The notes: generated from the sequence alone by a model not told the origin. 64,000 nt of DNA from Burkholderiaceae bacterium (GCA_024235995.1 JACKLI010000002.1:62001-126000); one strand, 5' to 3'; counted from the stretch's first letter, positions 26,620 to 35,855 are shown. Made by a program: numbers and translations.

Positions 26620-27108
26620 ATGCCGCAGCCCAAGACCACGCCCAGGCCCTACAAGATTCCCCAGTCGGTGCTGGTGGTGATCCACACCGCCGCGCTGGAC
26701 GTGCTGCTGCTGCGCCGCGCCGACATCGAGGCCGAGTTCTGGCAGTCGGTCACCGGCAGCAAGGACTGCGAGGACGAACCCCTCGCCCAGACGGCGGTGC
26801 GCGAGGTGCGCGAGGAGACGGGGCTGGATGCCACCGCGCCGGGCTGCGCGCTGACCGACTGGAACCTGGAAAACGTCTACGACATCTACCCGCGCTGGCG
26901 TGCGCGCTACGCGCCGGGCGTGACGCGCAACGTCGAGCACGTGTTCGGCCTGCGCGTGCCCGCCGGCGCGGCGGTGCAGCTGAATGCGCGCGAGCACACG
27001 GACTACGTGTGGCTGCCCTGGCGCGCGGCGGCCGACCGCTGCTATTCCTACACCAACGCCGAGGCCTGCCTGCTGCTGCCGCGCTTCGCCCAGGGGGCGG
27101 CGCCATGA
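26620..27108 (+). CDS. nudB: Dihydroneopterin triphosphate diphosphatase (Nudix)
   Basis: Removes pyrophosphate from dihydroneopterin triphosphate, the second step of folate synthesis. The 162-residue protein starts MPQPKTTPRPYKIPQSVLVV, and the Nudix box reads EPLAQTAVREVREETGLD after WQSVTGS. One extra residue lies between the box glycine and the first glutamate compared with the strict pattern; I recall the same in Burkholderia relatives. The ending CYSYTNAEACLLLP fits. folE, the first enzyme of the same pathway, lies 0.8 kb downstream, with one gene between. Confidence 0.88.
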   Translation: MPQPKTTPRPYKIPQSVLVVIHTAALDVLLLRRADIEAEFWQSVTGSKDCEDEPLAQTAVREVREETGLDATAPGCALTDWNLENVYDIYPRWRARYAPGVTRNVEHVFGLRVPAGAAVQLNAREHTDYVWLPWRAAADRCYSYTNAEACLLLPRFAQGAAP

Positions 27109-27878
27109 TCGAGGCCCCGTCCGGCGACATCCTGGGGCCGCAGCGCCTGCGCGTGGCCACCTACAACATCCACAAGGGCGTGCAGGGCATCGGGCCGGCG
27201 CGCCGCCTGGAGATCCACAACCTGGCGCTGGCCGTCGACAGCCTGGACGCCGACATCGTCTGCCTGCAGGAGGTGCGCGCCGAGAACCGCCGCGAGGCGC
27301 AGTACTTCGAGCGCTGGCCGGCGCTGCCGCAGGCCGATTTTCTGGCGCCGCTGGGCTACGAGGCGGCCTACCACACCAACGCCGTCACCAGGGACGGCGA
27401 GCACGGCAACGCGCTGCTCACGCGCTGGCCCATCATCCACGTGCGGCACGAGAACATGTCCGACCACCGCTTCGAGCAGCGCGGCCTGCTGCACGCCGAG
27501 CTGCGCGTGCTGGGCGCGCCGCTGCACGTCATCGTGGTGCACTTCGGCCTGATTCCGGCCAGCCGCCTGCGCCAGGCGCTGCAGCTGCGCCGCTACATCG
27601 CGCGCGAGGTGCCGCTGGACGAGGCCTTGCTGGTGGCGGGCGACTTCAACGACTGGGGCACGCGCGTGCAGCGCCTGCTGCGCGTGGACGCGCTCAAGGG
27701 CTTCGAGGGCGAGCGCACGCTGACCTACCCCTCGCGCTTTCCGGTGGCGCAGCTGGACCACATCTACGCCCGCGGCATGCTGCCGCTGAGCCTGCAGGCG
27801 CCGCGCGGGCGGGTGTGGCGGCGCATGTCGGATCACCTGCCGCTGATCGCGGAGTTTCAGCTCGCAGCCCATGTCTGA
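27105..27878 (+). CDS. Endonuclease/exonuclease/phosphatase family protein
   Basis: A 257-residue member of the Mg-dependent EEP superfamily. The metal and catalytic motifs are all visible: VATYNIHKG, CLQEVRAEN, VVHFGLIP, VAGDFNDWG, LDHIYARG and the terminal MSDHLPLIAEF. The actual substrate (DNA, phosphoester or lipid) is unknown. Related genes in betaproteobacteria often sit next to a cardiolipin synthase; here no such gene follows. It overlaps nudB by 4 bp (ATGA) and so is translationally coupled to it. Confidence 0.85.
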   Translation: MIEAPSGDILGPQRLRVATYNIHKGVQGIGPARRLEIHNLALAVDSLDADIVCLQEVRAENRREAQYFERWPALPQADFLAPLGYEAAYHTNAVTRDGEHGNALLTRWPIIHVRHENMSDHRFEQRGLLHAELRVLGAPLHVIVVHFGLIPASRLRQALQLRRYIAREVPLDEALLVAGDFNDWGTRVQRLLRVDALKGFEGERTLTYPSRFPVAQLDHIYARGMLPLSLQAPRGRVWRRMSDHLPLIAEFQLAAHV

Positions 27879-27946
27879 CAAGCGCAGCATGCTCTCAAAA
27901 TCATAGTTCTACGCGCCCGCGCCGCTGCTGCTACCATCACCGCTTC

Positions 27947-28675
27947 ATGAGCCGCATTCTCCCCGCCACCCCCTTGCACGCCGCGTCCGCCGACGAGGGA
28001 ACCCCCGTCTCGGTCAAGATTCGCGAGCGCATCCGCGCGGCCGGCCAGCGTTTCAACGCCAACGACAACATCGCCGAGTTCATCCAGCCCGGCGAGCTCG
28101 AGCGCCTGCTCGACGAGGTCGAAGGCAGGATGCAGGCGGTGCTCGACAGCCTGGTGATCGACACCGAGCGCGACCACAACACCGACAAGACCGCCCGCCG
28201 CGTGGCCAAGATGTACCTCAACGAGGTGTTCCACGGCCGCTACACGCCCGCGCCCACGATCACCGAGTTTCCCAACGCCGAGCACCTCAACGAGCTGATG
28301 ATCGTCGGCCCCATCACCGTGCGCTCGGCCTGCAGCCACCACCTGTGCCCCATCATCGGCAAGCTGTGGATCGGCGTGATGCCCAACGAGCACACCAACG
28401 TCATCGGCCTGTCCAAGTACGCGCGCCTGGCCGAGTGGATCATGGGCCGCCCGCAGATCCAGGAAGAGGCCGTGGTGCAGCTGGCCGACCTGATCCAGCA
28501 CAAGACCAAGCCCGACGGCCTGGCGCTGGTCATGCAGGCCTCGCACTTCTGCATGGCCTGGCGCGGCGTCAAGGACATGGACAGCAAGATGATGAACTCC
28601 GTCATGCGCGGCGTGTTCCTGAAGGACGCCAACCTGCGGCGCGAATTCTTGTCCCTCATTCCCCGGGAAGCCTGA
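27947..28675 (+). CDS. folE: GTP cyclohydrolase I
   Basis: Converts GTP to 7,8-dihydroneopterin triphosphate, the entry step of folate synthesis. The 242-residue protein contains the zinc-site motif SACSHHLCPI and the second zinc/catalytic segment ASHFCMAWRGV, with SKYARL between. The N-terminal 30 residues are a variable extension. The stop is 4 bp upstream of the BLUF gene, suggesting a shared transcript. Confidence 0.95.
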   Translation: MSRILPATPLHAASADEGTPVSVKIRERIRAAGQRFNANDNIAEFIQPGELERLLDEVEGRMQAVLDSLVIDTERDHNTDKTARRVAKMYLNEVFHGRYTPAPTITEFPNAEHLNELMIVGPITVRSACSHHLCPIIGKLWIGVMPNEHTNVIGLSKYARLAEWIMGRPQIQEEAVVQLADLIQHKTKPDGLALVMQASHFCMAWRGVKDMDSKMMNSVMRGVFLKDANLRREFLSLIPREA

Positions 28676-28679
28676 GACC

Positions 28680-29102
28680 ATGCTGGTACGCCTGCTTTAC
28701 GCCAGCCGCGCGGTGGACAACACCCAGCCGGCCGTGCAAGCCATTCTCGAATCGGCCCGGCGCCACAACCAGGACAGCGGCGTGACCGGCATCCTGGTGT
28801 ATGGCGGCGGCGTGTTCATGCAGGCCATCGAGGGCGGCCGCCAGGCGGTGAGCGACCTGTACGGCACCATCTCGCGCGACGCGCGCCACAAGGACGTGGT
28901 GCTGCTGCACTACGAGGAAATCGTCGAGCGCCGTTTCGGCGGCTGGACCATGGGCCTGGTGGACGTCAGCCGCGTCAACGCCAGCGTGCTGCTCAAATAC
29001 TCCGAGCGCGCCGAGCTCGACCCCTACGCCGTCTCCGGCAAGGTGTCGATGGCCTTGCTCGACGAGCTGATGGCCACGGCCAGCATCCTGTGCCATACCT
29101 GA
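28680..29102 (+). CDS. Short BLUF-domain blue-light sensor
   Basis: A 140-residue single-domain flavin photoreceptor. The residues that bind FAD and switch on light are all present: Tyr7 in LLYASRA, Asn30 in HNQDSGVTGIL, Gln48 in FMQAIEGG, and Trp89 and Met91 in GGWTMGLVD. After the domain there are only about 40 residues, so it has no output domain of its own and must act through a protein partner. The ATG follows the folE stop by 4 bp, which puts the sensor in an operon with GTP cyclohydrolase. The partner cannot be identified from this window. Confidence 0.92.
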   Translation: MLVRLLYASRAVDNTQPAVQAILESARRHNQDSGVTGILVYGGGVFMQAIEGGRQAVSDLYGTISRDARHKDVVLLHYEEIVERRFGGWTMGLVDVSRVNASVLLKYSERAELDPYAVSGKVSMALLDELMATASILCHT

Positions 29103-29124
29103 ACACCTGAGCCTCTGACCCGCC

Positions 29125-30006
29125 ATGTCGGCGCAGGCGCTGGCCCTGGTGCTGCTGGCCGGCCTGATCCATGCCGGCTGGAACATCATGGCCAAGAAAA
29201 CGGGCGGCGACGCCCGTTTTGCCTTCTTCACCTCGGTGTGGATGTTCATCGTCTGGGCGCCGTTGGGCCTGTGGCTGGGCTGGGGCGCCGTGCCGGCCTG
29301 GGGCGCGGCCGAATGGGCCGTGGTGGGCGTCAGCGCCGTGCTGCACGTGGTGTATTTCGTCACCCTGCTGCGCGGCTACCGCGCCGCCGACCTGACGGTG
29401 GTGTACCCGCTGGCGCGCGGCACCGGGCCGCTGCTGTCGTCCATCGGCGCGGTGCTGCTGCTGGGCGAGGCCGTCACCCTGCCTGGCGTGCTGGGGGTGC
29501 TGGGCGTGGTGCTGGGGGTGGTCTTGATCGCGGGGGGCGCGCGGCTGTGGCGCCCCGCCGCTTCGTCCGCAGCACGGGTGCAACTGCACCGCGGCCTGAC
29601 TTACGGCCTGCTTACCGGCGTGTGGATTGCCGCCTACACCGTGGTGGACGGCTACGCGGTGAAGGTGCTGGTGCTTTCGCCCATCCTGGTGGATTACGTG
29701 GGCAATGCCGGGCGCGTGCTGCTGCTGGCGCCCGTGGCCTGGCGCGACCGCGCCGCCACCGCGCGGCTGTGGCGCGCGCAGTGGCGCGGCGCTTTGGTCG
29801 TGGGCCTGTTCAGCCCCGTGGCCTATGTGCTGGTGCTCTACGCCGTGCAGCAGGCGCCGCTGTCGCACGTGGCGCCGGCGCGCGAGGTGTCGATGCTGTT
29901 TGCCGCCCTGATCGGCGGGCGCCTGCTGGGCGAGGGCGACCGCGTGGTGCGCGTGGCGGGGGCGCTGCTGATCGGCGCGGGCGTGGTGTTGCTGGCGCTG
30001 GGTTGA
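29125..30006 (+). CDS. EamA/DMT-superfamily transporter
   Basis: A 293-residue inner-membrane protein with ten hydrophobic segments in two EamA repeats, of the drug/metabolite transporter superfamily. The first repeat contains GLIHAGWNIMAKK and YPLARGTGPLLS, the second GYAVKVL and SHVAPAREVSMLFAAL. Substrate unknown; relatives export amino acids or metabolites. It lies 22 bp after the BLUF gene and may be cotranscribed with it. Confidence 0.85.
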   Translation: MSAQALALVLLAGLIHAGWNIMAKKTGGDARFAFFTSVWMFIVWAPLGLWLGWGAVPAWGAAEWAVVGVSAVLHVVYFVTLLRGYRAADLTVVYPLARGTGPLLSSIGAVLLLGEAVTLPGVLGVLGVVLGVVLIAGGARLWRPAASSAARVQLHRGLTYGLLTGVWIAAYTVVDGYAVKVLVLSPILVDYVGNAGRVLLLAPVAWRDRAATARLWRAQWRGALVVGLFSPVAYVLVLYAVQQAPLSHVAPAREVSMLFAALIGGRLLGEGDRVVRVAGALLIGAGVVLLALG

Positions 30007-30026
30007 ATTGAACCAAATCAACCGCT

Positions 30027-30063
30027 TGCCCGCATGGAACAAGCGCGAAAAGCTATTGATTTA
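30027..30063. repeat. Dispersed AGCTAT-type repeat overlapping a stop codon
   Basis: GCCCGCATGGAACAAGCGCG followed by AAAAGCTATTGATTTA fills the gap between the EamA gene and the convergent SulP gene. The SulP stop codon (30061-30063) lies within it. Confidence 0.5.
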
Positions 30064-31743
30064 TGAGCATTGGGCGACTGCGCCGGCGGGCTGCTGCAGC
30101 GCGGCCAGCGCCTCGGCGTCGGTGCGCCACAGCTGCAGCAGCGGCGAGGGCACCAGGGCGCCGGCGGCGCGCAGTACCTGGTCGGCCGGCAGCTTCAGGC
30201 CGCTGACCAGCAGGCGCACGCCGCGCTGCTCCAGCAAGGCCAGCACGCGGGCAAACACCTCGGCGCCGGTGGCGTCGATGTGGTTGATGGGCTGCGCCAG
30301 CAGGCAGACCTGGCGGGTGCCGGGGTGCTCGCTCAGGTACTCCACCACGCAGCGTTCGAAGGCGCCGGCGCTGGCAAAGTCCAGCGCCGCGTCCATGCGC
30401 AGGGCCAGCGTGTGCGGCGCCAGCGGCGGCAACTGCCACAGGTGGCGGTCGCGCAGGGTGCCGTCGGGGTGCAGGCCCACCTCGATGATGCGCGGGTGCA
30501 GGTTGCGGTACAGGTAGTGCGACAGCGCCATCAGCACGCCGGCCAGCACGCCCCAGTACAGCCGCGGCGCGGCGGCGATGGTGATGGCAAACGTCAGCGC
30601 GGCGATCACGCCCTCCACGCGCGAGATGCGCCACAGGCGCACGAACTCGCGCGGCCGGATCAGCCCCACCACGGCCACCACCACGATGGCCGCCAGCACC
30701 GCCTGCGGCACGTGGCGCAGCGTCGGCGTGAACAGCAGCAGCGCCAGCAGCACCACCGCCACCGAGAAGACCGTGGCCCAGCCGGTCTGCGCACCGGCGT
30801 ACAGGTTGAGCGCCGAGCGCGAGAACGACGAGCTGGTGGCAAACGCGCCCGACAGGCCCGAGGCGATCTTGGCCAGGCCCTGGCCGATCAGGTCCTGGTC
30901 CTGGTCCCAGCGCTCGCCCTTGCGCTGGTTGTCCACCTTGGCGCTGGAGGCGGTCTCCAGAAAGCTGATCAGGGTGACCACCAGCGTGGGCAGCACCAGC
31001 TGCCCCAGCGCCTGCCAGCCCGGCCAGGTGGGGATGTACAGCGAGGGCAGGCCCGAGGGCAGCGCGCCGATCACCTTGCCGCCCGTGGCCTCGAAGCCGG
31101 TCAGCCAGCTCACGCCGGCGGCGATCAGCACGATCACCAGGATGCTGGGAAAGGCCGGGCGCCAGCGCCGCGCCAGCCACAGCAGCGCCAGCGACGCCAG
31201 TCCGAAGGCCGCCGCCGCGGGGTTGATGGCCGGCTGCGCCAGCAGGCCCGTCCAGCCGCCGGCCAAGCCCAGCAGCGCCGGCAGCTGCGAGCTGACGATC
31301 AGCACCGCCGCCGCCTGCGTGAAGGCCGTCAGCACGGGCGAGTTGACCAGGTTGAGCAGCCAGCCGAAGCGCGCCAGGCCCAGCGCCGCCTGCAGCGCGC
31401 CCGACAGCAGCGCCAGCCACACCGCCAGGTCCACCCACTCGGGGCTGCCCGGCTGCGCCAGCGGCGCCAGGCCGGCGTAGATCAGCAGGCTGGTCAGGGC
31501 CACCGGTCCCACCGACAGCCGCGCCGAGGCCGAGAACAGCACCGCCACCAGCGCCGGCAGCAGCGAGGCGTAGATGCCCGTGATCAGCGGCATGCCGGCC
31601 AGCTGCGCATAGGCCACGCCTTGCGGGATCACCATCAGCCCCACCGTCAGGCCGGCCAGGGCCTCGCCCCGCAACAAGGCCCGGGTCGGGCGCGGCCAGC
31701 GCAGAAAGGGCAGGCGACGGGTCAGGCCGGGGGGCAGGGACAT
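30061..31743 (-). CDS. SulP family anion (sulfate) transporter with STAS domain
   Basis: A 560-residue protein. The N-terminal two thirds form the SulP membrane domain (LTVGLMVIPQGVAYAQLAG, then IYASLLPALVAVLFSASARL, and GAFATSSSFSRSALN), and the C-terminal part is a cytoplasmic STAS domain (about residues 440-550, with INHIDATGAEVF). SulP proteins carry sulfate, bicarbonate or dicarboxylates; sulfate is a guess here, made a little more attractive by a sulfatase gene 0.7 kb away. It is divergent from the DUF4124 gene. Confidence 0.9.
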   Translation of the reverse strand: MSLPPGLTRRLPFLRWPRPTRALLRGEALAGLTVGLMVIPQGVAYAQLAGMPLITGIYASLLPALVAVLFSASARLSVGPVALTSLLIYAGLAPLAQPGSPEWVDLAVWLALLSGALQAALGLARFGWLLNLVNSPVLTAFTQAAAVLIVSSQLPALLGLAGGWTGLLAQPAINPAAAAFGLASLALLWLARRWRPAFPSILVIVLIAAGVSWLTGFEATGGKVIGALPSGLPSLYIPTWPGWQALGQLVLPTLVVTLISFLETASSAKVDNQRKGERWDQDQDLIGQGLAKIASGLSGAFATSSSFSRSALNLYAGAQTGWATVFSVAVVLLALLLFTPTLRHVPQAVLAAIVVVAVVGLIRPREFVRLWRISRVEGVIAALTFAITIAAAPRLYWGVLAGVLMALSHYLYRNLHPRIIEVGLHPDGTLRDRHLWQLPPLAPHTLALRMDAALDFASAGAFERCVVEYLSEHPGTRQVCLLAQPINHIDATGAEVFARVLALLEQRGVRLLVSGLKLPADQVLRAAGALVPSPLLQLWRTDAEALAALQQPAGAVAQCS

Positions 31744-31842
31744 GGGGTGTCGTGGATGTCAGCGCGGGCGAGCGTCGGACGTTACATTGCGCAGGTGCGC
31801 CGCAAAAAACGCGCGCGTGTCACTGTCCTTGTCGGGAGAACG

Positions 31843-32436
31843 ATGATACCCATCCCCACCTCGCGCTGGCTGCCGGGCGCGCTCGCCACTCTTGTCGCCC
31901 TGGCGCTGGGCCTGCCCTTGGCCGCCGCCGCCCAGGCCTACAAATGCGTGGACGCGGCCAGCGGGCGCACGCTCTACACCGACCAGCCCTGCAAGGGCGG
32001 CGCCACCGTGGTGCCCAGGCCCACCGACGAGCAGCTGCGCCTGGACGCCGAGCGTGCGCAGCAGGCGCGCGAGCGCGGCCTGCAGGAGCGCGAGCAGGCT
32101 GTGCAGCGCGAGCAGGACCGGCTGGACGCGGCGCGAGCCGCCGAGGCGCAGCGCCCGCCGCCCGTGCCACCGTCCGAGTCGGCGGCCTGCCGCGTGGCGC
32201 GCGAGGAGGCGAGCTTTCGCGCCGCCAGCGTGACGGCCAGCGAGGAGCAGATCCGCACCGCCCGCGCCAACGCCGCGCTGGCCTGCGGGCAGCCCGCGCC
32301 GCCCGAGATCGTGGTGGCGCCACCGCCGCGCTGGCGCCCGCACCCCTGGCCCGACCGGCCGCCGCCCGTGCGGCCGCGCCCGGTGGCCTCGCAGCCCAGC
32401 TACGCGCCGGGCACCGAGCCGCTGCCGATGCGTTGA
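31843..32436 (+). CDS. DUF4124 domain protein, exported
   Basis: A 197-residue periplasmic protein with a signal peptide (LATLVALALGLPLAAAAQA). The DUF4124 motif follows (AYKCVDAASGRTLYTDQPCK), which has one cysteine near its start and one at its end that may form a disulfide. A charged coiled-coil stretch rich in Arg/Glu/Gln comes next and the C-terminus is proline-rich. Function unknown. A good ribosome site (GGGAGA) precedes the ATG at 31843. Its stop converges on the sulfatase gene. Confidence 0.82.
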   Translation: MIPIPTSRWLPGALATLVALALGLPLAAAAQAYKCVDAASGRTLYTDQPCKGGATVVPRPTDEQLRLDAERAQQARERGLQEREQAVQREQDRLDAARAAEAQRPPPVPPSESAACRVAREEASFRAASVTASEEQIRTARANAALACGQPAPPEIVVAPPPRWRPHPWPDRPPPVRPRPVASQPSYAPGTEPLPMR

Positions 32437-32447
32437 CGTGAAGCCCT

Positions 32448-33770
32448 TCAACGCTGGGGCATGTCCTTGTAGGAGTAGCCCAGGCTGATCGTGGCGTCCT
32501 CGGGGATGGGCGGCATGCTGTCGTTCCAGGCCTGCCAGTCGGCGCGCATCGTCTGCAGCCGCTCGGGCTCCTTCCTGGCCAGGTTGGCGCGCTCGCGCTC
32601 GTCCTGCGGGATGTTGAACAGGTACTCGTTGTCGTCCACCTTCAGGTACTTCCAGTCGCCCACGCGCAGCGCGCGCTGGTCGCGGTGGTTCATGCGGAAG
32701 TGCAGCGGGCGCTCGAACTGGTGCGCCGCATCGCGCAGCACCGGCAGCAGCGACACGCCGTCCAGCGGATAGCCGGGGTGCGCGGCCACGCCGGCCGCCG
32801 CCAGCATGGTGGCCGACCAGTCCATGGTCATGCACAGCTGCCGGCTCACGCCGCCGGGCCGGATGACGGCGGGCCAGTGCGCGATCCAGGGCACGCGGAT
32901 GCCGCCCTCGGTCAGGTCCATCTTGCCGCCCACCAGCGGCCAGTTGTCCGAGAAGCGCTCGCCGCCGTTGTCGCTGGTGAACACGACCAGGGTGTCGTCC
33001 AGCTGGCCGGTGCGGCGCAGCGCGTCCATGATCCAGCCGATGCCCTCGTCCATGTGGTGGATCATGCGGCGATAGACGTGGATGTTGCCCGCCGCCAGGT
33101 CGAACAGGTTGTCCTTGATGGTCGGTGCGCGCTCGGCGTCGTCGCGTGTCTCCCACGGCCAGTGCGGCGCGGTGTAGTGCAGGCTGATGAAAAACGGTGC
33201 GTCCTGCGCGGCCATGCGCTCGACGTAATCGACCGTGCGGCGCGACAGCAGGTCGGTCAGGTAGCCGTCCTCGTGGTGCTCCACGCCGTTGCACCACAGA
33301 TCGTGCTGGCCGCTGGAGTCGCAGTGGGTGAAGTAGTCCACCCCGCCGGCCAGCGGGCCGTAGCATTCCTCGTAGCCCGACTGCTGCGGCCCGAAGTGCG
33401 GCCCGAAGCCCAGGTGCCACTTGCCGATCAGCGCCGTGCGGTAGCCCGCGCCGCGCAGCAGCGAGGGCAGGGTGGGGTGATCGGGCGGCAGGCCCAGCGT
33501 GGTGCTGCCGCGGCTCTTGCTGTTGATGGGCTCCTCGGCCGCGCCGCGCAGGCGGTACTGGTAGCGCGCCGTCATCAGCGCAAAGCGCGTGGGCGAGCAC
33601 ACCGGCGAGTTGCTGTAGCCCTGGGTCAGCAGCAGCCCTTGCGCGGCCAGGCGGTCGAGCACCGGCGACACCGGGCCCCAGGGCTCGTCGCGCCCGCCGT
33701 AGCAGCCCAGGTCGGCGTAGCCCAGGTCGTCGGCGACGATGTAGAGGATGTTGGGTCGTTTGATGGTCAT
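32448..33770 (-). CDS. Sulfatase (arylsulfatase A family)
   Basis: A 440-residue alkaline-phosphatase-fold hydrolase expected to cleave a sulfate ester. N-terminal NILYIVADDLGYADLGCYGG holds the metal-binding aspartates, and SPVCSPTRFALMT contains the C-x-P-x-R motif in which Cys58 is normally converted to formylglycine. LIGKWHLGFG and FTSDNGGERFSDN supply other active-site residues. No signal peptide is seen, so it may be cytoplasmic. The substrate is unknown. It lies downstream of two Bug-family binding proteins on the same strand, across a 53-bp gap holding a dispersed repeat. No formylglycine-generating enzyme gene lies in the window. Confidence 0.92.
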   Translation of the reverse strand: MTIKRPNILYIVADDLGYADLGCYGGRDEPWGPVSPVLDRLAAQGLLLTQGYSNSPVCSPTRFALMTARYQYRLRGAAEEPINSKSRGSTTLGLPPDHPTLPSLLRGAGYRTALIGKWHLGFGPHFGPQQSGYEECYGPLAGGVDYFTHCDSSGQHDLWCNGVEHHEDGYLTDLLSRRTVDYVERMAAQDAPFFISLHYTAPHWPWETRDDAERAPTIKDNLFDLAAGNIHVYRRMIHHMDEGIGWIMDALRRTGQLDDTLVVFTSDNGGERFSDNWPLVGGKMDLTEGGIRVPWIAHWPAVIRPGGVSRQLCMTMDWSATMLAAAGVAAHPGYPLDGVSLLPVLRDAAHQFERPLHFRMNHRDQRALRVGDWKYLKVDDNEYLFNIPQDERERANLARKEPERLQTMRADWQAWNDSMPPIPEDATISLGYSYKDMPQR

Positions 33771-33785
33771 ATCGTCTGTTTGCCC

Positions 33786-33823
33786 GGATACATCAAGCGC
33801 AAGCAGCTATCAAAAACAGAGTA
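33786..33823. repeat. Dispersed AGCTATCAAAA-type repeat upstream of the sulfatase gene
   Basis: GGATACATCAAGCGCAAGCA followed by GCTATCAAAAACAGAGTA sits between the sulfatase start and the stop of the preceding binding-protein gene. Confidence 0.5.
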
Positions 33824-34798
33824 TCACTCGACGTGCATGCCGGTGGCGCGGATCACCCGCTCGTAGCGCTGCGACAGCTCGGCGATGCGCTGGCTGGCCG
33901 CGGCGCCGGTCAGTCCCTCTTGGAACAGGTCCAGATCGACCAGGCGCTTCTTCACCTCGGGCTGCGCCAGCGCGTCGGCGAAGGCCTTTTGCAGCGTTTG
34001 CACCACGGCATCGGGCGTGGCCGCGGGGACCATGGCGAGGTACAGCACCTCCTGCTCCAGGTTCTTGTGGCCGGCCTCGGCCACGGTGGGGATGTCGGGG
34101 GCCAGCGCCGATCGCTGGCGGCTGGTGACGGCCAGCGCGGTGATCTTGCCGGCCTTGACGAAGGGCAGCATGCCGGGCGTGGCCAGCACGCCGCCGTCCA
34201 CCTCGCCCGCCAGCACGGCGTTGACGGCGGGGCTGTTGCCCTTGTAGGGGATCTGCGTGATCTTCATGCCGGTGTCTTCCTTCATCATCTCTACCGCCAG
34301 GTGGCCGGGGCTGCCCGAGCCGGCGGAGGCGAAGTTGATGTTCTTCTTCTGACCGGCTGCGACCAGCTCGGCCAGGGTCTTGTAGCCGGTCTTGGGATGC
34401 ACGCCCACCAGCATGCCCGATGAGGCCATCACCATCACCGGCCTGAAGTCGGCCGGCTTGAAGGGCAGCGATTTGTAGATGTGCGGGTTGACGGTGAAGG
34501 CGGTGTCGATGCCGATCAGCAGGGTGTAGCCGTCGGGCTCGCTCTTGGCCACCGCGTCGGCGCCGATGTTGCCCGAGGCGCCGGGTTTGTTCTCGATGAT
34601 GAAGCTCTGCTTGAGCGTTTTTTGCAGCTCGGCGGCGATCGAGCGGGCGATGATGTCCGAGGGCCCGCCGGGCGGGAAGTTGTTGACGATCCGGACCGTC
34701 CTGGCAGGGTAGCTGCCCTGGGCCAGCGCGGGGGCGACCAGGGCGGCGGCGCACAGCGCGGCCAGGGCGCCGCGCCAAAGGCGTTTCGTCGTGAGCAT
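33824..34798 (-). CDS. Bug-family (tripartite tricarboxylate transporter) periplasmic binding protein
   Basis: A 324-residue exported solute-binding protein. Signal peptide MLTTKRLWRGALAALCAAAL ending near APALA, then the Bug signature YPARTVRIVNNFPPGGPSDI and the second loop NKPGASGNIGADAVA. Bug proteins bind carboxylates or aromatic acids; the many copies in Burkholderiales are mostly orphans without TctA/TctB partners, as here. It follows another Bug gene by 26 bp and precedes a sulfatase, so all three are probably one operon. Confidence 0.9.
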   Translation of the reverse strand: MLTTKRLWRGALAALCAAALVAPALAQGSYPARTVRIVNNFPPGGPSDIIARSIAAELQKTLKQSFIIENKPGASGNIGADAVAKSEPDGYTLLIGIDTAFTVNPHIYKSLPFKPADFRPVMVMASSGMLVGVHPKTGYKTLAELVAAGQKKNINFASAGSGSPGHLAVEMMKEDTGMKITQIPYKGNSPAVNAVLAGEVDGGVLATPGMLPFVKAGKITALAVTSRQRSALAPDIPTVAEAGHKNLEQEVLYLAMVPAATPDAVVQTLQKAFADALAQPEVKKRLVDLDLFQEGLTGAAASQRIAELSQRYERVIRATGMHVE

Positions 34799-34824
34799 GA
34801 TGGAAGGCGTCCTGCGTTCGTCGA

Positions 34825-35787
34825 TCAGGGTTGGTAGCCCGACTGCTGCACCACCGGCGCCCACTGCGCGCGGTAGGCCTTGAGCATGGCGGCGGTCTGC
34901 GCCGCCGTGGCCGACACCGGCACCATCTTGGCGTCGTGGAACTTGCGCCGCGTGTCCTCGTCCTTCATCACCTCGGCAATGGCCTGCGACAGGCGCGCCA
35001 CCTCGGCCTTGGGCATGCTGGCCGGGGCGAAGAAGGCGTTCCAGCCGGTGGCCACCAGATCCAGCCCCGACTCCTTGTAGGTCGGCACGTCCGGCGCGAA
35101 GCCGGAGCGCTTGGCGCCCGAGCTGGCCAGGATGTGCAGCTTGCCCGCCTCGTGCTGGGGCAGCAGGGTGTCCAGCGTGTCGAAGGCCACCGGCACCTGG
35201 CCGCCGATCAAGTCGGTCATCAGCGGCCCCGAGCCGCGGTAGCCCACCACCTGGCCCTTCACATGCGCCTTCTCGCTGGTCATCAGGGCAAAGAAGTGCG
35301 GCAGGCTGCCGGTGGCCGGCACGCCGAAATTGGCCTGCTTGGGGTTGGCGCGCAGCCAGGCCAGCAGGTGCGACAGCGACTTGACCGGCACGGCGGTGGC
35401 CACCGCGGCGCCGAACTCGTATTCGCTGACCTGCGCCACGGGCTGGAAGTCGGCCTGCGGGTCGTAGCCCGCGTCCTTGAACACCAGCGGCGCCACCACG
35501 ATGGTGGCCGGGTTGGCCAGCACCAGTTCGCGCCGGCTGGCGGGCGCCAGCTTGCTTTGCTGCATGGCCAGGCGCCCGCCGGCGCCGGTCTTGTTCTCGA
35601 CCACCACCACCTCGCCCAGCTTGGCGCCCAGCTTGTCGCCGATGATGCGGGCGGTGCGGTCGCTGGAGCCGCCGGGCGCGTAGGGCACGACCAGATGCAG
35701 GGGGCCCTTGTCCTGGCTCCAGGCGGGGGCGACGATGGAAGCTGCGGCCAGCGCGGCGGCGGATTTCAGTGCGGAGCGTCGGAGCAT
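34825..35787 (-). CDS. Bug-family periplasmic binding protein, second copy
   Basis: A 320-residue exported binding protein. Signal peptide MLRRSALKSAAALAAASIVA ending near PAWSQ, then LHLVVPYAPGGSSDRTARII and the second loop NKTGAGGRLAMQ. Similarity to the neighbouring Bug protein is clear but far from identity, so this is an old duplication or two acquired members. The ATG at 35787 is preferred over upstream in-frame codons because it begins the signal peptide. It is the first gene of the presumed operon and is divergent from the marR-type gene. Confidence 0.9.
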   Translation of the reverse strand: MLRRSALKSAAALAAASIVAPAWSQDKGPLHLVVPYAPGGSSDRTARIIGDKLGAKLGEVVVVENKTGAGGRLAMQQSKLAPASRRELVLANPATIVVAPLVFKDAGYDPQADFQPVAQVSEYEFGAAVATAVPVKSLSHLLAWLRANPKQANFGVPATGSLPHFFALMTSEKAHVKGQVVGYRGSGPLMTDLIGGQVPVAFDTLDTLLPQHEAGKLHILASSGAKRSGFAPDVPTYKESGLDLVATGWNAFFAPASMPKAEVARLSQAIAEVMKDEDTRRKFHDAKMVPVSATAAQTAAMLKAYRAQWAPVVQQSGYQP

Positions 35788-35855
35788 GGCGAGGGGTTCC
35801 CTTCCTGGGTTGAGCAAAATGACCGGGGTCAAGCACTGTAGGCGCGTACCCTTGA

